Shown here piece after piece: positions 52,324 to 61,600 of a DNA stretch of 64,000 nucleotides. The notes beneath the pieces were generated by a model that saw only the letters and a list, made by a program, of their open reading frames with translations, was not told the origin of the DNA and did not search any database. The translations under genes and the position numbers were made by a program. This DNA comes from Pseudomonas kribbensis (lineage in GTDB: Bacteria > Pseudomonadota > Gammaproteobacteria > Pseudomonadales > Pseudomonadaceae). Numbering within the stretch: the stretch's first letter is position 1; each line of letters opens with the position of its first letter. The DNA lies in NCBI RefSeq assembly GCF_003352185.1, contig NZ_CP029608.1:4092001-4156000 (forward strand). Direction: 5' to 3'.

Positions 52324-53595
52324 ATGACGCAGAACGATCCCGGCAACGACTACCCCCTCAGCGAAGTCCCCATGAACGCGCGCAAAGGCCTGGCCTCGAC
52401 GGCGATGGTGCTGCTGGGCTTCACGTTTTTCACCGCGACCATGTTTGCCGGCGGCAAGCTCGGCGTGGCGTTCGACTTTGGCGAGATGATGGCGGTGATC
52501 ATCATCGGCAATCTGCTGCTGGGCCTGTACGCCGCAGCGCTGGGTTACATCGCCTTCAAGAGCGGCCTGAACTCGGTATTGATGGGCCGATTCTGCTTCG
52601 GCGAAGTCGGCAGCAAGCTCAGCGACCTGATCCTGGGTTTCACCCAGATCGGCTGGTACGCCTGGGGGACGGCGACGGCAGCGGTGGTGCTCGGCAAATA
52701 TTTCGCCCTGGACGACGGCACGGTGCTCGGGCTGATGGTGCTGTTCGGCCTGGTGTTCTGCGCCACGGCGTATGTCGGTTATCGCGGGCTGGAGATTCTG
52801 TCGTACATCGCGGTGCCGGCCATGATGTTGCTGCTGATGCTGTCGATGTGGGTGGCTACGGTGAAGGTCGGCGGCCTCGATGGTTTGCTGGCCGTGGTGC
52901 CGACCGGTTCGCTGGACTGGTCAACCGCCATCACCCTGGTGTTCGGCACCTTCGTCAGCGGCGCGACCCAGGCCACCAACTGGACGCGTTTCTCACGCTC
53001 GGCGCGGGTCGCCGTACTGGCCAGCCTGATCGGCTTTTTCATCGGCAACGGACTGATGGTGCTGATCGGCGCTTACGGCGCCATCGTCTATCAGCAGCCC
53101 GACGTGGTCGAGGTGTTGCTGCTGCAAGGTTTCGCCATGGCCGCGATGGCCATGCTGTTGCTGAACATCTGGAGCACCCAGGACAACACCATCTACAACT
53201 TCGCTGTCGCCGGCTGCAACCTGCTGCGCACCGGGCGCCGCAAGACCGTGACCCTGGCCGGTGCGGTGATCGGCACGCTGCTCGCGCTGTTGGGCATGTA
53301 TGACATGCTGGTGCCTTATCTGATCCTGCTCGGCACCGTGATTCCACCGATTGGCGGGGTCATCATGGCCGACTTTTTCTTCCGCTGGCGCGGTCACTAT
53401 CCACGCCTGGCCGACGCACGGCTGCCGGCCTTCAACTGGCCGGGGCTCGGGGCCTACGCGGTTGGCACCCTCGCGGCGTTTCACTCGCCGTGGATCGCGC
53501 CGCTGGTGGGGATCGCCGCTGCCGCGCTAACGTATGTCATCGTCACCAGCCTGCTGGGCGCCCGCCGCGCCAGCGCGCCACTACAAGACCTATAA
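52324..53595 (+). CDS. codB: Cytosine permease (purine-cytosine permease family)
   Basis: A 423-residue transporter of the NCS1 family with 12 predicted helices, importing cytosine with a cation. The N-terminus (YPLSEVPMNARKGLASTAMVLLGFTFFTATMFAGGKLG) is very like E. coli CodB, as are LMGRFCFGEVGSKLSDLILGFTQIGWYAWGTAT, the segment FVSGATQATNWTRFSRSA and IWSTQDNTIYNF. It lies 14 bases before the cytosine deaminase gene, the same order as in the E. coli codBA operon. No purine riboswitch or obvious operator is seen upstream. Confidence 0.95.
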   Translation: MTQNDPGNDYPLSEVPMNARKGLASTAMVLLGFTFFTATMFAGGKLGVAFDFGEMMAVIIIGNLLLGLYAAALGYIAFKSGLNSVLMGRFCFGEVGSKLSDLILGFTQIGWYAWGTATAAVVLGKYFALDDGTVLGLMVLFGLVFCATAYVGYRGLEILSYIAVPAMMLLLMLSMWVATVKVGGLDGLLAVVPTGSLDWSTAITLVFGTFVSGATQATNWTRFSRSARVAVLASLIGFFIGNGLMVLIGAYGAIVYQQPDVVEVLLLQGFAMAAMAMLLLNIWSTQDNTIYNFAVAGCNLLRTGRRKTVTLAGAVIGTLLALLGMYDMLVPYLILLGTVIPPIGGVIMADFFFRWRGHYPRLADARLPAFNWPGLGAYAVGTLAAFHSPWIAPLVGIAAAALTYVIVTSLLGARRASAPLQDL

Positions 53596-53609
53596 GAAGG
53601 ATTTGCCTG

Positions 53610-54851
53610 ATGCACATCATCAACGCCCGCCTGCGCAACCAGGAAGGTCTGCACGAACTGCACCTGGAAGACGGCCTGATCCGCAGCATTGCGCGCCAGA
53701 CCGAAGCGCCGACCCTGGGCCCCGACGACCTCGACGCCGGCGGCAATCTGGTGGTGCCGCCCTTCGTCGAGCCGCACATTCACCTCGACGCCACCCTGAC
53801 CGCCGGCGAGCCGCGCTGGAACATGAGCGGCACGTTGTTCGAAGGCATCGAATGCTGGGGCGAGCGCAAGGTCACCATCACCCAGGAAGACACCAAGACC
53901 CGCGCCAAGAAAACCATTCAGACCTTGGCCGCCCATGGCATCCAGCACGTGCGCACCCACGTCGACGTCACCGACCCGCAACTCACCGCGCTCAAGGCGA
54001 TGCTCGAAGTCCGCGAGGAAAGCCGTCACCTGATCGATCTGCAAATCGTCGCGTTCCCCCAGGAAGGCATCGAGTCGTTCCGCAATGGTCGCGAGTTGAT
54101 GGAAGAAGCGATCCGCATGGGCGCCGATGTGATCGGCGGGATTCCGCATTTCGAATACACCCGCGATCAGGGCGTCAGCTCGGTGAAGTTTTTGATGGAC
54201 CTGGCCGAACGCACCGGCTGCCTGGTGGATGTGCACTGCGACGAAACCGACGACCCGCATTCGCGCTTCCTTGAAGTGCTGGCCGAAGAGGCCCGCAGCC
54301 GCGACATGGGCGCACTCGTGACAGCCAGCCACACTACCGCGATGGGTTCCTACGACAACGCCTACTGCGCCAAACTGTTCCGCCTGCTCGGGCACTCGGG
54401 AATCAGTTTTGTCTCCTGCCCGACCGAAAGCATTCACCTGCAGGGCCGCTTCGACAACTTCCCGAAACGCCGGGGCGTGACCCGCGTCAACGAGCTGCTG
54501 GAAGCCGGCATGAACGTCTGCTTCGGTCAGGATTCGATCGTCGACCCGTGGTATCCGCTGGGCAACGGCAACATCCTGCGCGTGCTCGAAGCCGGGCTGC
54601 ACATCTGCCACATGCTCGGTTACCGCAACCTGCAAAGCGCACTGGATCTGGTCACCGACAACAGCGCCAAGGCCATGCACCTCGGTGAGCGCTATGGCCT
54701 GGAACAGGGTCGCCCGGCCAACCTGCTGATCCTGTCGGCGGACAGCGATTACGAAGTCATCCGCAGCCAGGGTCTGCCGCTGTATTCGATCCGTAACGGC
54801 AAGGTGTTGGTGAAGCGGCAAATGCCGGTGGTGGAGTTCATCGAGGGGTGA
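53610..54851 (+). CDS. codA: Cytosine deaminase
   Basis: A 413-residue amidohydrolase converting cytosine to uracil and ammonia. Metal ligands are His56 and His58 (EPHIHLD), a His in DVHCDETDD, and an Asp in FGQDSIVDPW. The last motif and the neighbouring IHLQGRFD mark the cytosine deaminase branch. AAGAAGGA lies upstream of the ATG. With CodB it forms a salvage operon for pyrimidine and nitrogen supply. The downstream spacer holds a long inverted repeat that may end the transcript. Confidence 0.96.
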   Translation: MHIINARLRNQEGLHELHLEDGLIRSIARQTEAPTLGPDDLDAGGNLVVPPFVEPHIHLDATLTAGEPRWNMSGTLFEGIECWGERKVTITQEDTKTRAKKTIQTLAAHGIQHVRTHVDVTDPQLTALKAMLEVREESRHLIDLQIVAFPQEGIESFRNGRELMEEAIRMGADVIGGIPHFEYTRDQGVSSVKFLMDLAERTGCLVDVHCDETDDPHSRFLEVLAEEARSRDMGALVTASHTTAMGSYDNAYCAKLFRLLGHSGISFVSCPTESIHLQGRFDNFPKRRGVTRVNELLEAGMNVCFGQDSIVDPWYPLGNGNILRVLEAGLHICHMLGYRNLQSALDLVTDNSAKAMHLGERYGLEQGRPANLLILSADSDYEVIRSQGLPLYSIRNGKVLVKRQMPVVEFIEG

Positions 54852-54900
54852 ATGGCGGTTATGGTTCGGGGCGGCCTTATCGCAAAACGATAGAGCTGCC

Positions 54901-54916
54901 CTGTCAGATCTGACAG
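54901..54916. repeat. Perfect 16-base palindrome
   Basis: CTGTCAGATCTGACAG is fully self-complementary, 50 bases after codA. It could bind a dimeric regulator or form a cruciform. I do not know a matching regulator. Confidence 0.7.
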
Positions 54917-54943
54917 GCGACAACCGCAGCGAACCGGCTCACA

Positions 54944-54998
54944 GTGAAGTCCAAGGGATCCATCGTTCCCGGGGGGGCGATCATGAAAGGGACTTCAC
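54944..54998. repeat. Long inverted repeat between codA and the epimerase-like gene
   Basis: GTGAAGTCC (54944-54952) and GGACTTCAC (54990-54998) are perfect inverted arms, with inner ATCG/CGAT pairs closing a G-rich loop (CCCGGGGGGG). It covers the stop codon of the minus-strand gene. It is a plausible bidirectional transcript-end structure without a T-run. Confidence 0.6.
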
Positions 54999-55987
54999 CT
55001 TTTTGTCTGCTGCGCGGTGCCGAACAGACGCACGCCAGTCAGTTCACCGCCCTGTTCTTCCAGTAATACCGGTGCCGTCCCGCCCGGCATGACCACCTGC
55101 ACTTCTCCCGCCGACACCCAGCCCACCCGCCACGCCGCACACGCCACCGCGCTGGCACTGGTGCCGGAAGACGCCGTCGGGCCTTCGCCCCGTTCGAATA
55201 CTCGCGCGGCGATGCGTTGATCACCTGCGTGCATCGCCCATTGCAGATTGACCCCGGCCGGGCACGGCTGGCCGGCGCCGACGGGCATGGCGAAGGCGAT
55301 GGCGGTCAGGCTGTCGGCCAGCGACGACTCAAGCATCTGCGCGTTGCCCGGCAATGCGGCTTCATCCTGCACCAGCGTCACACAATGGGGATTGCCGATG
55401 CGCACGAACTGGCTGTGTTCCCAGGCAGGATCGAGTTGCGCCAATGGCCTCACGCGGCTGACTTCCACGTTGTTGAACTGCGCGGGTTCAACGCCGACTG
55501 CACCGACGGCTGCCGGACCGAAACCGGGTTGCCCGAGATCCAGCCAGAAGCCTTGCACGCCTGCCGCTTCAGCGGGATTGACAGCAACGGGCACAGGCGA
55601 TGACGCATCCTGTTTGTCGTGATGCACCTGCAACGATGCGCCCTCTTCCGGCATCAGCCCTTGTTCAAGCAGGGCCTGAGAGAAAATCGTCAAGCCGTTG
55701 CCACTGCGCTCGGCCAGCGTGCCGTCGGTGTTGACGATCAGCAGATCGAAGGGTGGTGAGGCCTGAAACGGGCCGATCAACAAGCCATCGCTGCGATGAT
55801 GTTTGGCACCGGCAGGACGAATCGCGTCAGGCCATTGGCAGAATGTCTCAATGGCCTGCTCGCTCCATGCGGTTCTGAATAAAGCGGCATCTTCAGCGCT
55901 GGCCGGCAGGTTGATGCCCGCCTCACGCACCTGTCGGGGTGAAACCACGCCATAGATATTGCCCCGTGCATCATAGAACCTGGCCAT
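54995..55987 (-). CDS. Diaminopimelate epimerase-like protein lacking both catalytic cysteines
   Basis: A 330-residue protein with the two-domain DapF fold signs: NTDGTLAERSGNGLTIFS in the first half, IGNPHCVTLVQD before the second, and ERGEGPTASSGTSASAVACAA followed by MPGG. In DapF the two active-site cysteines lie in QCGNG and ACG(S/T)G. Here they are Ser95 (ERSGNG) and Ser274 (ASSGT). Racemisation by the normal two-cysteine mechanism is therefore unlikely. It may bind a related ligand or catalyse an isomerisation without cysteines, as PhzF-like relatives do. AGGAAGA lies before the ATG at 55987. The neighbours (codA, vgrG) are not lysine-synthesis genes. Confidence 0.85.
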   Translation of the reverse strand: MARFYDARGNIYGVVSPRQVREAGINLPASAEDAALFRTAWSEQAIETFCQWPDAIRPAGAKHHRSDGLLIGPFQASPPFDLLIVNTDGTLAERSGNGLTIFSQALLEQGLMPEEGASLQVHHDKQDASSPVPVAVNPAEAAGVQGFWLDLGQPGFGPAAVGAVGVEPAQFNNVEVSRVRPLAQLDPAWEHSQFVRIGNPHCVTLVQDEAALPGNAQMLESSLADSLTAIAFAMPVGAGQPCPAGVNLQWAMHAGDQRIAARVFERGEGPTASSGTSASAVACAAWRVGWVSAGEVQVVMPGGTAPVLLEEQGGELTGVRLFGTAQQTKR

Positions 55988-56145
55988 GCGTCTTCCTGCT
56001 CTCACGTTCCTGTCAGCGCTCCACTCTACTGCCTGACGGGATCGACAACCACGAATAAGCATCAGCAAAAGTGATATCACTTCGCCAAGAAATATTTCGT
56101 ATCAACTTCAAAAAAGCCTTCTAAACCGGTGCTTTCATGGCATGT

Positions 56146-56168
56146 GCGCAACTTTTTGCGCAACTTTT
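56146..56168 (+). promoter_or_regulatory. Direct repeat upstream of vgrG
   Basis: Two copies of GCGCAACTTTT (56146-56156 and 56158-56168) lie about 90 bases before the vgrG start. Twelve-base spacing puts the copies about one helical turn apart, as for a tandem activator site. No regulator is known to me. Confidence 0.45.
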
Positions 56169-56256
56169 AGCCTTTATGATCCGACTCGGTTCTGGATCAG
56201 GTCTTCGCCGACGGTAGAACTTTCAGGAGATTCGGTTTCATTTCAAGGAGCGCCAA

Positions 56257-58674
56257 ATGTTCAATCCGGCCAACGAAACGCACTTCAGCCTGACGGTCGA
56301 AGACTACGTGGGCGACCTGCAAGTCCTGTCGTTCACCGGTACCGAAGGCATCAGCCAGCCGTTCCGTTTCGACCTGGAACTGGTCAGCGAAAACCCGGAT
56401 CTGGACCTGGAAAAGCTCCTGCACAAACAGGCGTTCCTCGCCCTCGACCCGCAAGGCTCCGGCATCCACGGCCAGATCTACCGCGTCGCCCAGGGCGATG
56501 CCGGCAAGCGCCTGACCCGCTACAAGGTGTCGCTGGTGCCGCAGTTGCAATACCTGCATCACCGTACCAACCAGCGCATCTACCAGCAGATGTCGGCGCC
56601 GAAAATCATCGCGCTGATCCTCGACGAGCACGGCATCAAGGGCAACGCCTACAGCTTCCAGCTCAGCCAGCCGTGCCCGGATCGCGACTACTGCGTGCAG
56701 TACGACGAAACCGACCTGCACTTCGTCCAGCGCCTGTGCGAAGAGGAAGGCATTCACTACCACTTCCAGCACAGCCAGAAAGGCCACCTGCTGGTGTTCG
56801 GTGACGACCAGACCGTGTTCCCGAATCTCGGCCAGCCCACCGCGTATGTGCAGGGCAGCGGCATGGTCGCCGAAGAGCCGGTGATCAAAGGCTTCCGGCT
56901 GCGTCTGGAAACCCGCACCAGCCGCACCACCCGCCGCGATTACGACTTCGAAAAACCTCGCTTGCAAATGGAAGCGGCCTACAAACCGGACGGCGAGAGC
57001 ACTGAGCCGGATCTCGAAGACTACGACTACCCCGGCCGCTTCATCGACCGCGCGCGCGGCAAGTTCCTCAGCCAGCGCGCCCTCGAACGTCACCGCGCCG
57101 ACTACCGTCAGGCCGAGGGTCGCGGCGACCAGACGAAACTGGTCAGCGGCCACTTCATGGAAATGTCCGACCACCCGCGCAGCGAGTGGAACGACCTGTG
57201 GCTGCTCACGGAAATCTTCCACGAAGGCAAACAGCCGCAAGTCCTCGAAGAATCGGTGACCAGCGACACCACCGACAACAAGGATGACTTCCACCAGGGC
57301 TACCGCAACCGCTTTCTCGCCACCCCGTGGGACGTGTTCTACCGCCCGGCCCTCGAACACCCGAAACCCCGCGTGCTCGGCAGCCAGACCGCCATGGTCA
57401 CCGGCCCCAAAGGCGAAGAAATCCACTGCGACCAGTACGGCCGCATCAAGGTGCAATTCCACTGGGACCGCGAAGGCCTGGCCGACGACAAAACCAGCTG
57501 CTGGCTGCGCGTCTCCAGCTCCTGGGCCGGCGACCGCTACGGCGCCATCTCCATCCCGCGCATCGGCATGGAAGTCCTCGTCACCTTCCTCGAAGGCGAC
57601 CCCGATCAGCCACTGGTGACCGGCTGCCTGTACCACAAGGAAAACCCGGTGCCGTACGCCTTGCCGGCGAACAAAACCCGCACCGTCTTCAAAACCCTCA
57701 GCTCCCCGGGCGGCGGTGGCTACAACGAACTACGCATCGAAGACAAAAAAGGCGCCGAACAAATCTTCATCCACGCCCAGCGCGACTGGGATGAAAACGT
57801 CGAGCACGACCAGAAGATCCGCGTCGGCAATGAACGCCACGACACAGTGGTGAAGAACACCTACACCGAGCTCAAGGCCGAAGAACATCGCACCACGATT
57901 TCCGACCGCAAAGTGGAAGTGAAGGCGAATGACCACCTGACCGTGAACCAGGACCAGCACATCAAACTCGGCACCGCGCAGTTGACCAGCGTGGGCAAGG
58001 AAATCCACCTCAAGGCCGGGGACAAAATGGTCATCGAGGCCGGCAGCGAACTGACCGTCCAGGCCGGTGGCAGCTTCATCAAACTCGACGGCGGCGGGAT
58101 TACCGTGATCGGCCCAGTGGTGAAAATCAACGCCGGGGGATCGGCCGGATCAGGCTCCGGGATTGCGATCCTGATGCCGCTGTTGCCGATTCCTGCGCCG
58201 TCGGCCAAGGCCGGCAATCTCATGGCGCCCGCACAACCCGGCGTAATGCCGACCAAGCCCGAGCCACGGGAATACTTTTTCGACATTACCCTGACCGACG
58301 TGCCCGGCGATGAAGGTTTCCCGCTGGCCCACACCCTCTGGCAGATCGTCCAGGACGGCGTGGATGAACCGTTGCTCGAAGGTCAGACCGACGACAACGG
58401 ACGCGTCAACATCGACGAGCCGCAACGCCTGAAACTCTCCAGAGCCTATGCCGAAGCCGGCCCGCTGTGGCTGTGCTATCCGGGGCAACGCGTGCCCGTG
58501 GCCCTGCATGACGAACCGTCGGACGCCGACAAGGAGCGCTTCGCTCTCGCTGCCCTCGACTTTCATGACAGCACCCGCCACCGCACCATCAACACCGCCA
58601 GCAACGAACGCAGCAAGCAGGACTTGCTCACCGACGGCGACCTGTACAGCCGACTGCACAGCACGGACGAATGA
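56257..58674 (+). CDS. vgrG: Type VI secretion tip protein VgrG with C-terminal extension
   Basis: An 805-residue spike protein. The gp27-like part spans about residues 10-340 (TEGISQPFRFDLEL, LCEEEGIHYHFQH), the OB-fold gp5-like part about 375-470 (DQYGRIKVQFHWDREG, SSWAGDRYGAISIPRIGMEVLVTFLEGDPDQPLVTG), and the repetitive beta-prism needle (DUF2345) to about 640. After a Pro/Ala-rich hinge, residues about 670-760 look like a transthyretin-like beta sandwich (ITLTDVPGDEGFPL, EGQTDDNGRVNI). Such extensions dock phospholipase effectors. AAGGAG lies six bases before the ATG. Its stop overlaps the effector's start (ATGA). The structural T6SS genes are elsewhere, so this is an orphan vgrG island. 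Confidence 0.96.
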   Translation: MFNPANETHFSLTVEDYVGDLQVLSFTGTEGISQPFRFDLELVSENPDLDLEKLLHKQAFLALDPQGSGIHGQIYRVAQGDAGKRLTRYKVSLVPQLQYLHHRTNQRIYQQMSAPKIIALILDEHGIKGNAYSFQLSQPCPDRDYCVQYDETDLHFVQRLCEEEGIHYHFQHSQKGHLLVFGDDQTVFPNLGQPTAYVQGSGMVAEEPVIKGFRLRLETRTSRTTRRDYDFEKPRLQMEAAYKPDGESTEPDLEDYDYPGRFIDRARGKFLSQRALERHRADYRQAEGRGDQTKLVSGHFMEMSDHPRSEWNDLWLLTEIFHEGKQPQVLEESVTSDTTDNKDDFHQGYRNRFLATPWDVFYRPALEHPKPRVLGSQTAMVTGPKGEEIHCDQYGRIKVQFHWDREGLADDKTSCWLRVSSSWAGDRYGAISIPRIGMEVLVTFLEGDPDQPLVTGCLYHKENPVPYALPANKTRTVFKTLSSPGGGGYNELRIEDKKGAEQIFIHAQRDWDENVEHDQKIRVGNERHDTVVKNTYTELKAEEHRTTISDRKVEVKANDHLTVNQDQHIKLGTAQLTSVGKEIHLKAGDKMVIEAGSELTVQAGGSFIKLDGGGITVIGPVVKINAGGSAGSGSGIAILMPLLPIPAPSAKAGNLMAPAQPGVMPTKPEPREYFFDITLTDVPGDEGFPLAHTLWQIVQDGVDEPLLEGQTDDNGRVNIDEPQRLKLSRAYAEAGPLWLCYPGQRVPVALHDEPSDADKERFALAALDFHDSTRHRTINTASNERSKQDLLTDGDLYSRLHSTDE

Positions 58675-61600
58675 CCATGACGGATTCCGCTACCCCCTAC
58701 AACGGCGTTCGCCACAAGGAAGTCAGCCAGATCAACACGGCCGCCGGCAAAGCGCTGCCCGCCGTCAATGCGCCAGACTTTTTCATTCAGGACAAGTCTG
58801 CCTTCGCGCCCAAGCGCAGCGGCAACCAGGTGCGTTTTTTCACCACTGGCGAGGATTACTACAAGGATCTGGCCAAGGAAATCGCCAAGGCCGAAACCTC
58901 GATTTTCATTACCGGCTGGCAGGTCAACTACGACGTCACCCTGGACGGCAAGCAGACCTTGTGGGAATGCCTGAGCAATGCCCTGAAAAAGCCCGGCCTG
59001 AAAATCTACGTCATGCCGTGGCTGAGCCCGGCAGCAAGCGTCGGCACTCATGACTTCGAAACCATGCTCGCGGTTTTCCAGCTCAATGCCGGGCTGAAGG
59101 TGCCGCGTGCCTTCTGCACACCGGCCATCCAGCAAAGCGACATGAAGGGCCTGGGCTCGACTTTTTCCCATCACCAGAAGTGCGTGGTGATCGACAACAA
59201 GATCGGCTATGTCGGCGGTATTGACCTGGCGTACGGACGCCGTGACGACAACAACTTCAGCCTGGATGCCAGCGACCGCAAGGGTAACGACGCCTACAAC
59301 CCGGGGATCCCGCATCTGGGCTGGATGGACATGGACAAACACGTCAGTCGAGCCGGCCTGCTGCTGGGCACGCTGTTCGACCTGTCCAGACCACTGGCCG
59401 AAACGACCATCGGCACCGAAAAAACCAACGTCAAACTGGCGTTGCCCAGTCGCGCTGCCGTGATCAACGCCGTCGCGGCGATTCAGAACTTCTTCGCCAG
59501 CCCGCCCCTGCCCGTTCTGGATCGGGCAATGAAGGCGGGCAAAAGTCTGAAGGAATACGTGTCCTCCATCGATCCTTTGGCCAGGCCCAGGGAATATCTG
59601 ACCGACGCGGCCATCCGCAATATCACCGCGCTGATCAAACACAACTGGACACGTCTGCCGCTTGCCGAACCGCTCAAGGGCCAGGCTCAAGTGTGGATTC
59701 GCGAAGTCGAAAGCAGCGCCGGCAATTTGCAGGCTTCGCTGCGTCTGAAGAGTTACGAGCTGATCAACAACTGGACGAATTCGACCGATCTCGGCCGCCT
59801 CGTCGCGATGTTTTGCGACAAGGGTTACGACGCGATGCCCGCAGAAAAAATGGGCTGGCTGAACAACATCGGTCAATTGACCACTTCATTGCTCGGGCAC
59901 TTTTACGCGTTGCTGCAAGACCGCGTGGCCAATCACCAGGAACCCTTTGTCTATCTCAAACACAAACCGCAGCCGCTGGCTTCGGCAGATTACAGCCGAC
60001 TGGACAAGGATCAGCCGCGCATGCCGTGGCAAGACGTTCACAGCCGCATCGAGGGGCCGTCGGTGTACGACCTGTCGCGCAACTTCATCGACCGCTGGAA
60101 CGGACAACAGGCCTACATCGCCGAGATCAAGAGCCTGGAAAAGACCACTGTCATCGTCGCCCTGATGGAGTGGGTCAACACCCTGGTCAGGGACGCCGGC
60201 CTGCCCCACCACCTGGACCTCAACAATCAGATCAGCCTGAAGTTGCCCATGCCCAAACCGGTGTGGATCGATCAGGCCCCGACCCTGCCGACACCACCAC
60301 AGACCGCGCAAGGCGGCGTCAGCGTGCAGGTGTTGCGCAGCGCTTCAGCCGCGATGACCACTCAGGAAGCCAAAGGGCGAAACCAGGCCAAGGTCAACCT
60401 GCCGCTGCCCGAGGGTTTCAACGTTGGCGGCGTCCAGGACAATTGCCTGCGCGCCATGCTGCAGACCATTTCCAGTGCCCAGCACTTCATCTACATCGAG
60501 AACCAGTTCTTCCAGACCGACTTCGGTGACGAGGGCGAACTGGCGGAAGGTCGGCCGCTGTCCGGCCCGATGGCCAGCCTGCGCGACCCATCCACTTTGA
60601 ACGAGAATTTCGTCGCCCGGATCAAGTTGCGTGAAGCGATGGAAGACCAGGACTTCACCCGGATCGACTGGAAAGAAGTCAACGCCATCAGCAAGGAACC
60701 CGGCGAAGAGGCCCGCACCTTTCTCAAAAGTTTCCTGGCGATCTGGCAGACCAACGCACAGGGCTGGCTGACGCAGAAACTGGGAAAAGAACAGAAGCTC
60801 ACCAACAGCATCGGCAAGGCGCTGGCCGACCGCATCGGCCGGGCAATTGCCGAAAACCGTCCGTTCCACGTGTACCTGATTTTGCCGGTGCACCCGGAAG
60901 GCGCGCTGAATGTGCTGAACCTCATGCACCAGGTTCATCTGACCATGCAAAGTCTGGTATTTGGCGAACAGAGTCTGGTCAAACGCATTCAACGGCACAT
61001 GGCGATGAAGGACATGATGGATCGCGGGGCGAGCAAGGAAGAGGCCGGGAAGATTATTGAGCGGGTGGATAGCAAAAATAAGCCAGTTTATGCGCAACAA
61101 GACTGGTCAAAATATTTGACCCTGCTGAACCTTCGGACTTGGGCCACCCTCGGTGATAGAGTCGTCACTGAACAAATCTACGTGCACAGCAAGTTGTTGA
61201 TCGCGGATGATCGGGTAGCGATTCTCGGCAGCGCCAATATCAATGATCGCAGTCAATGCGGGACACGTGACTCAGAGCTGGCAGTCATTGTGCGCGACAG
61301 CGAATCGACTGAAGCGAAGCTGGACGGCAAACACAACCAGAAGGTAGGGAAGACAATCAATAAGTTGCGCAAGGATTTGTGGAAGAAGCACTTCGGGATG
61401 AGTCAGGCGAAGAAAGATGGCCCTGTGGCTCACTTCACTGTTTCGGACGAAGTTCTCGATCAGCCTGCTGCTGAAAAGACCTGGAAAGCCATTCAGATCC
61501 AAGCCGCTAGCAACTCAAAGGCATATGAATACTCCTTTAACTTCATTCCGCGAAACTTCAATCAATCACAAGTAATCGAATCTTCAACTGCCCAGCAGTA

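Noticed and set aside
53481..54923. Long frame antisense to codA
   Set aside because: codA has metal ligands and family motifs on the plus strand; the antisense product resembles nothing.
56100..56256. Sigma-54 promoter upstream of vgrG
   Set aside because: GG-N10-GC occurs at about 56129-56142 (GGTGCTTTCATGGC), but the -12 element is poor and the -24 lacks the TGGCA context.
56197..57636. Long frame antisense to vgrG
   Set aside because: Shadow of vgrG codon bias; no recognisable domain.
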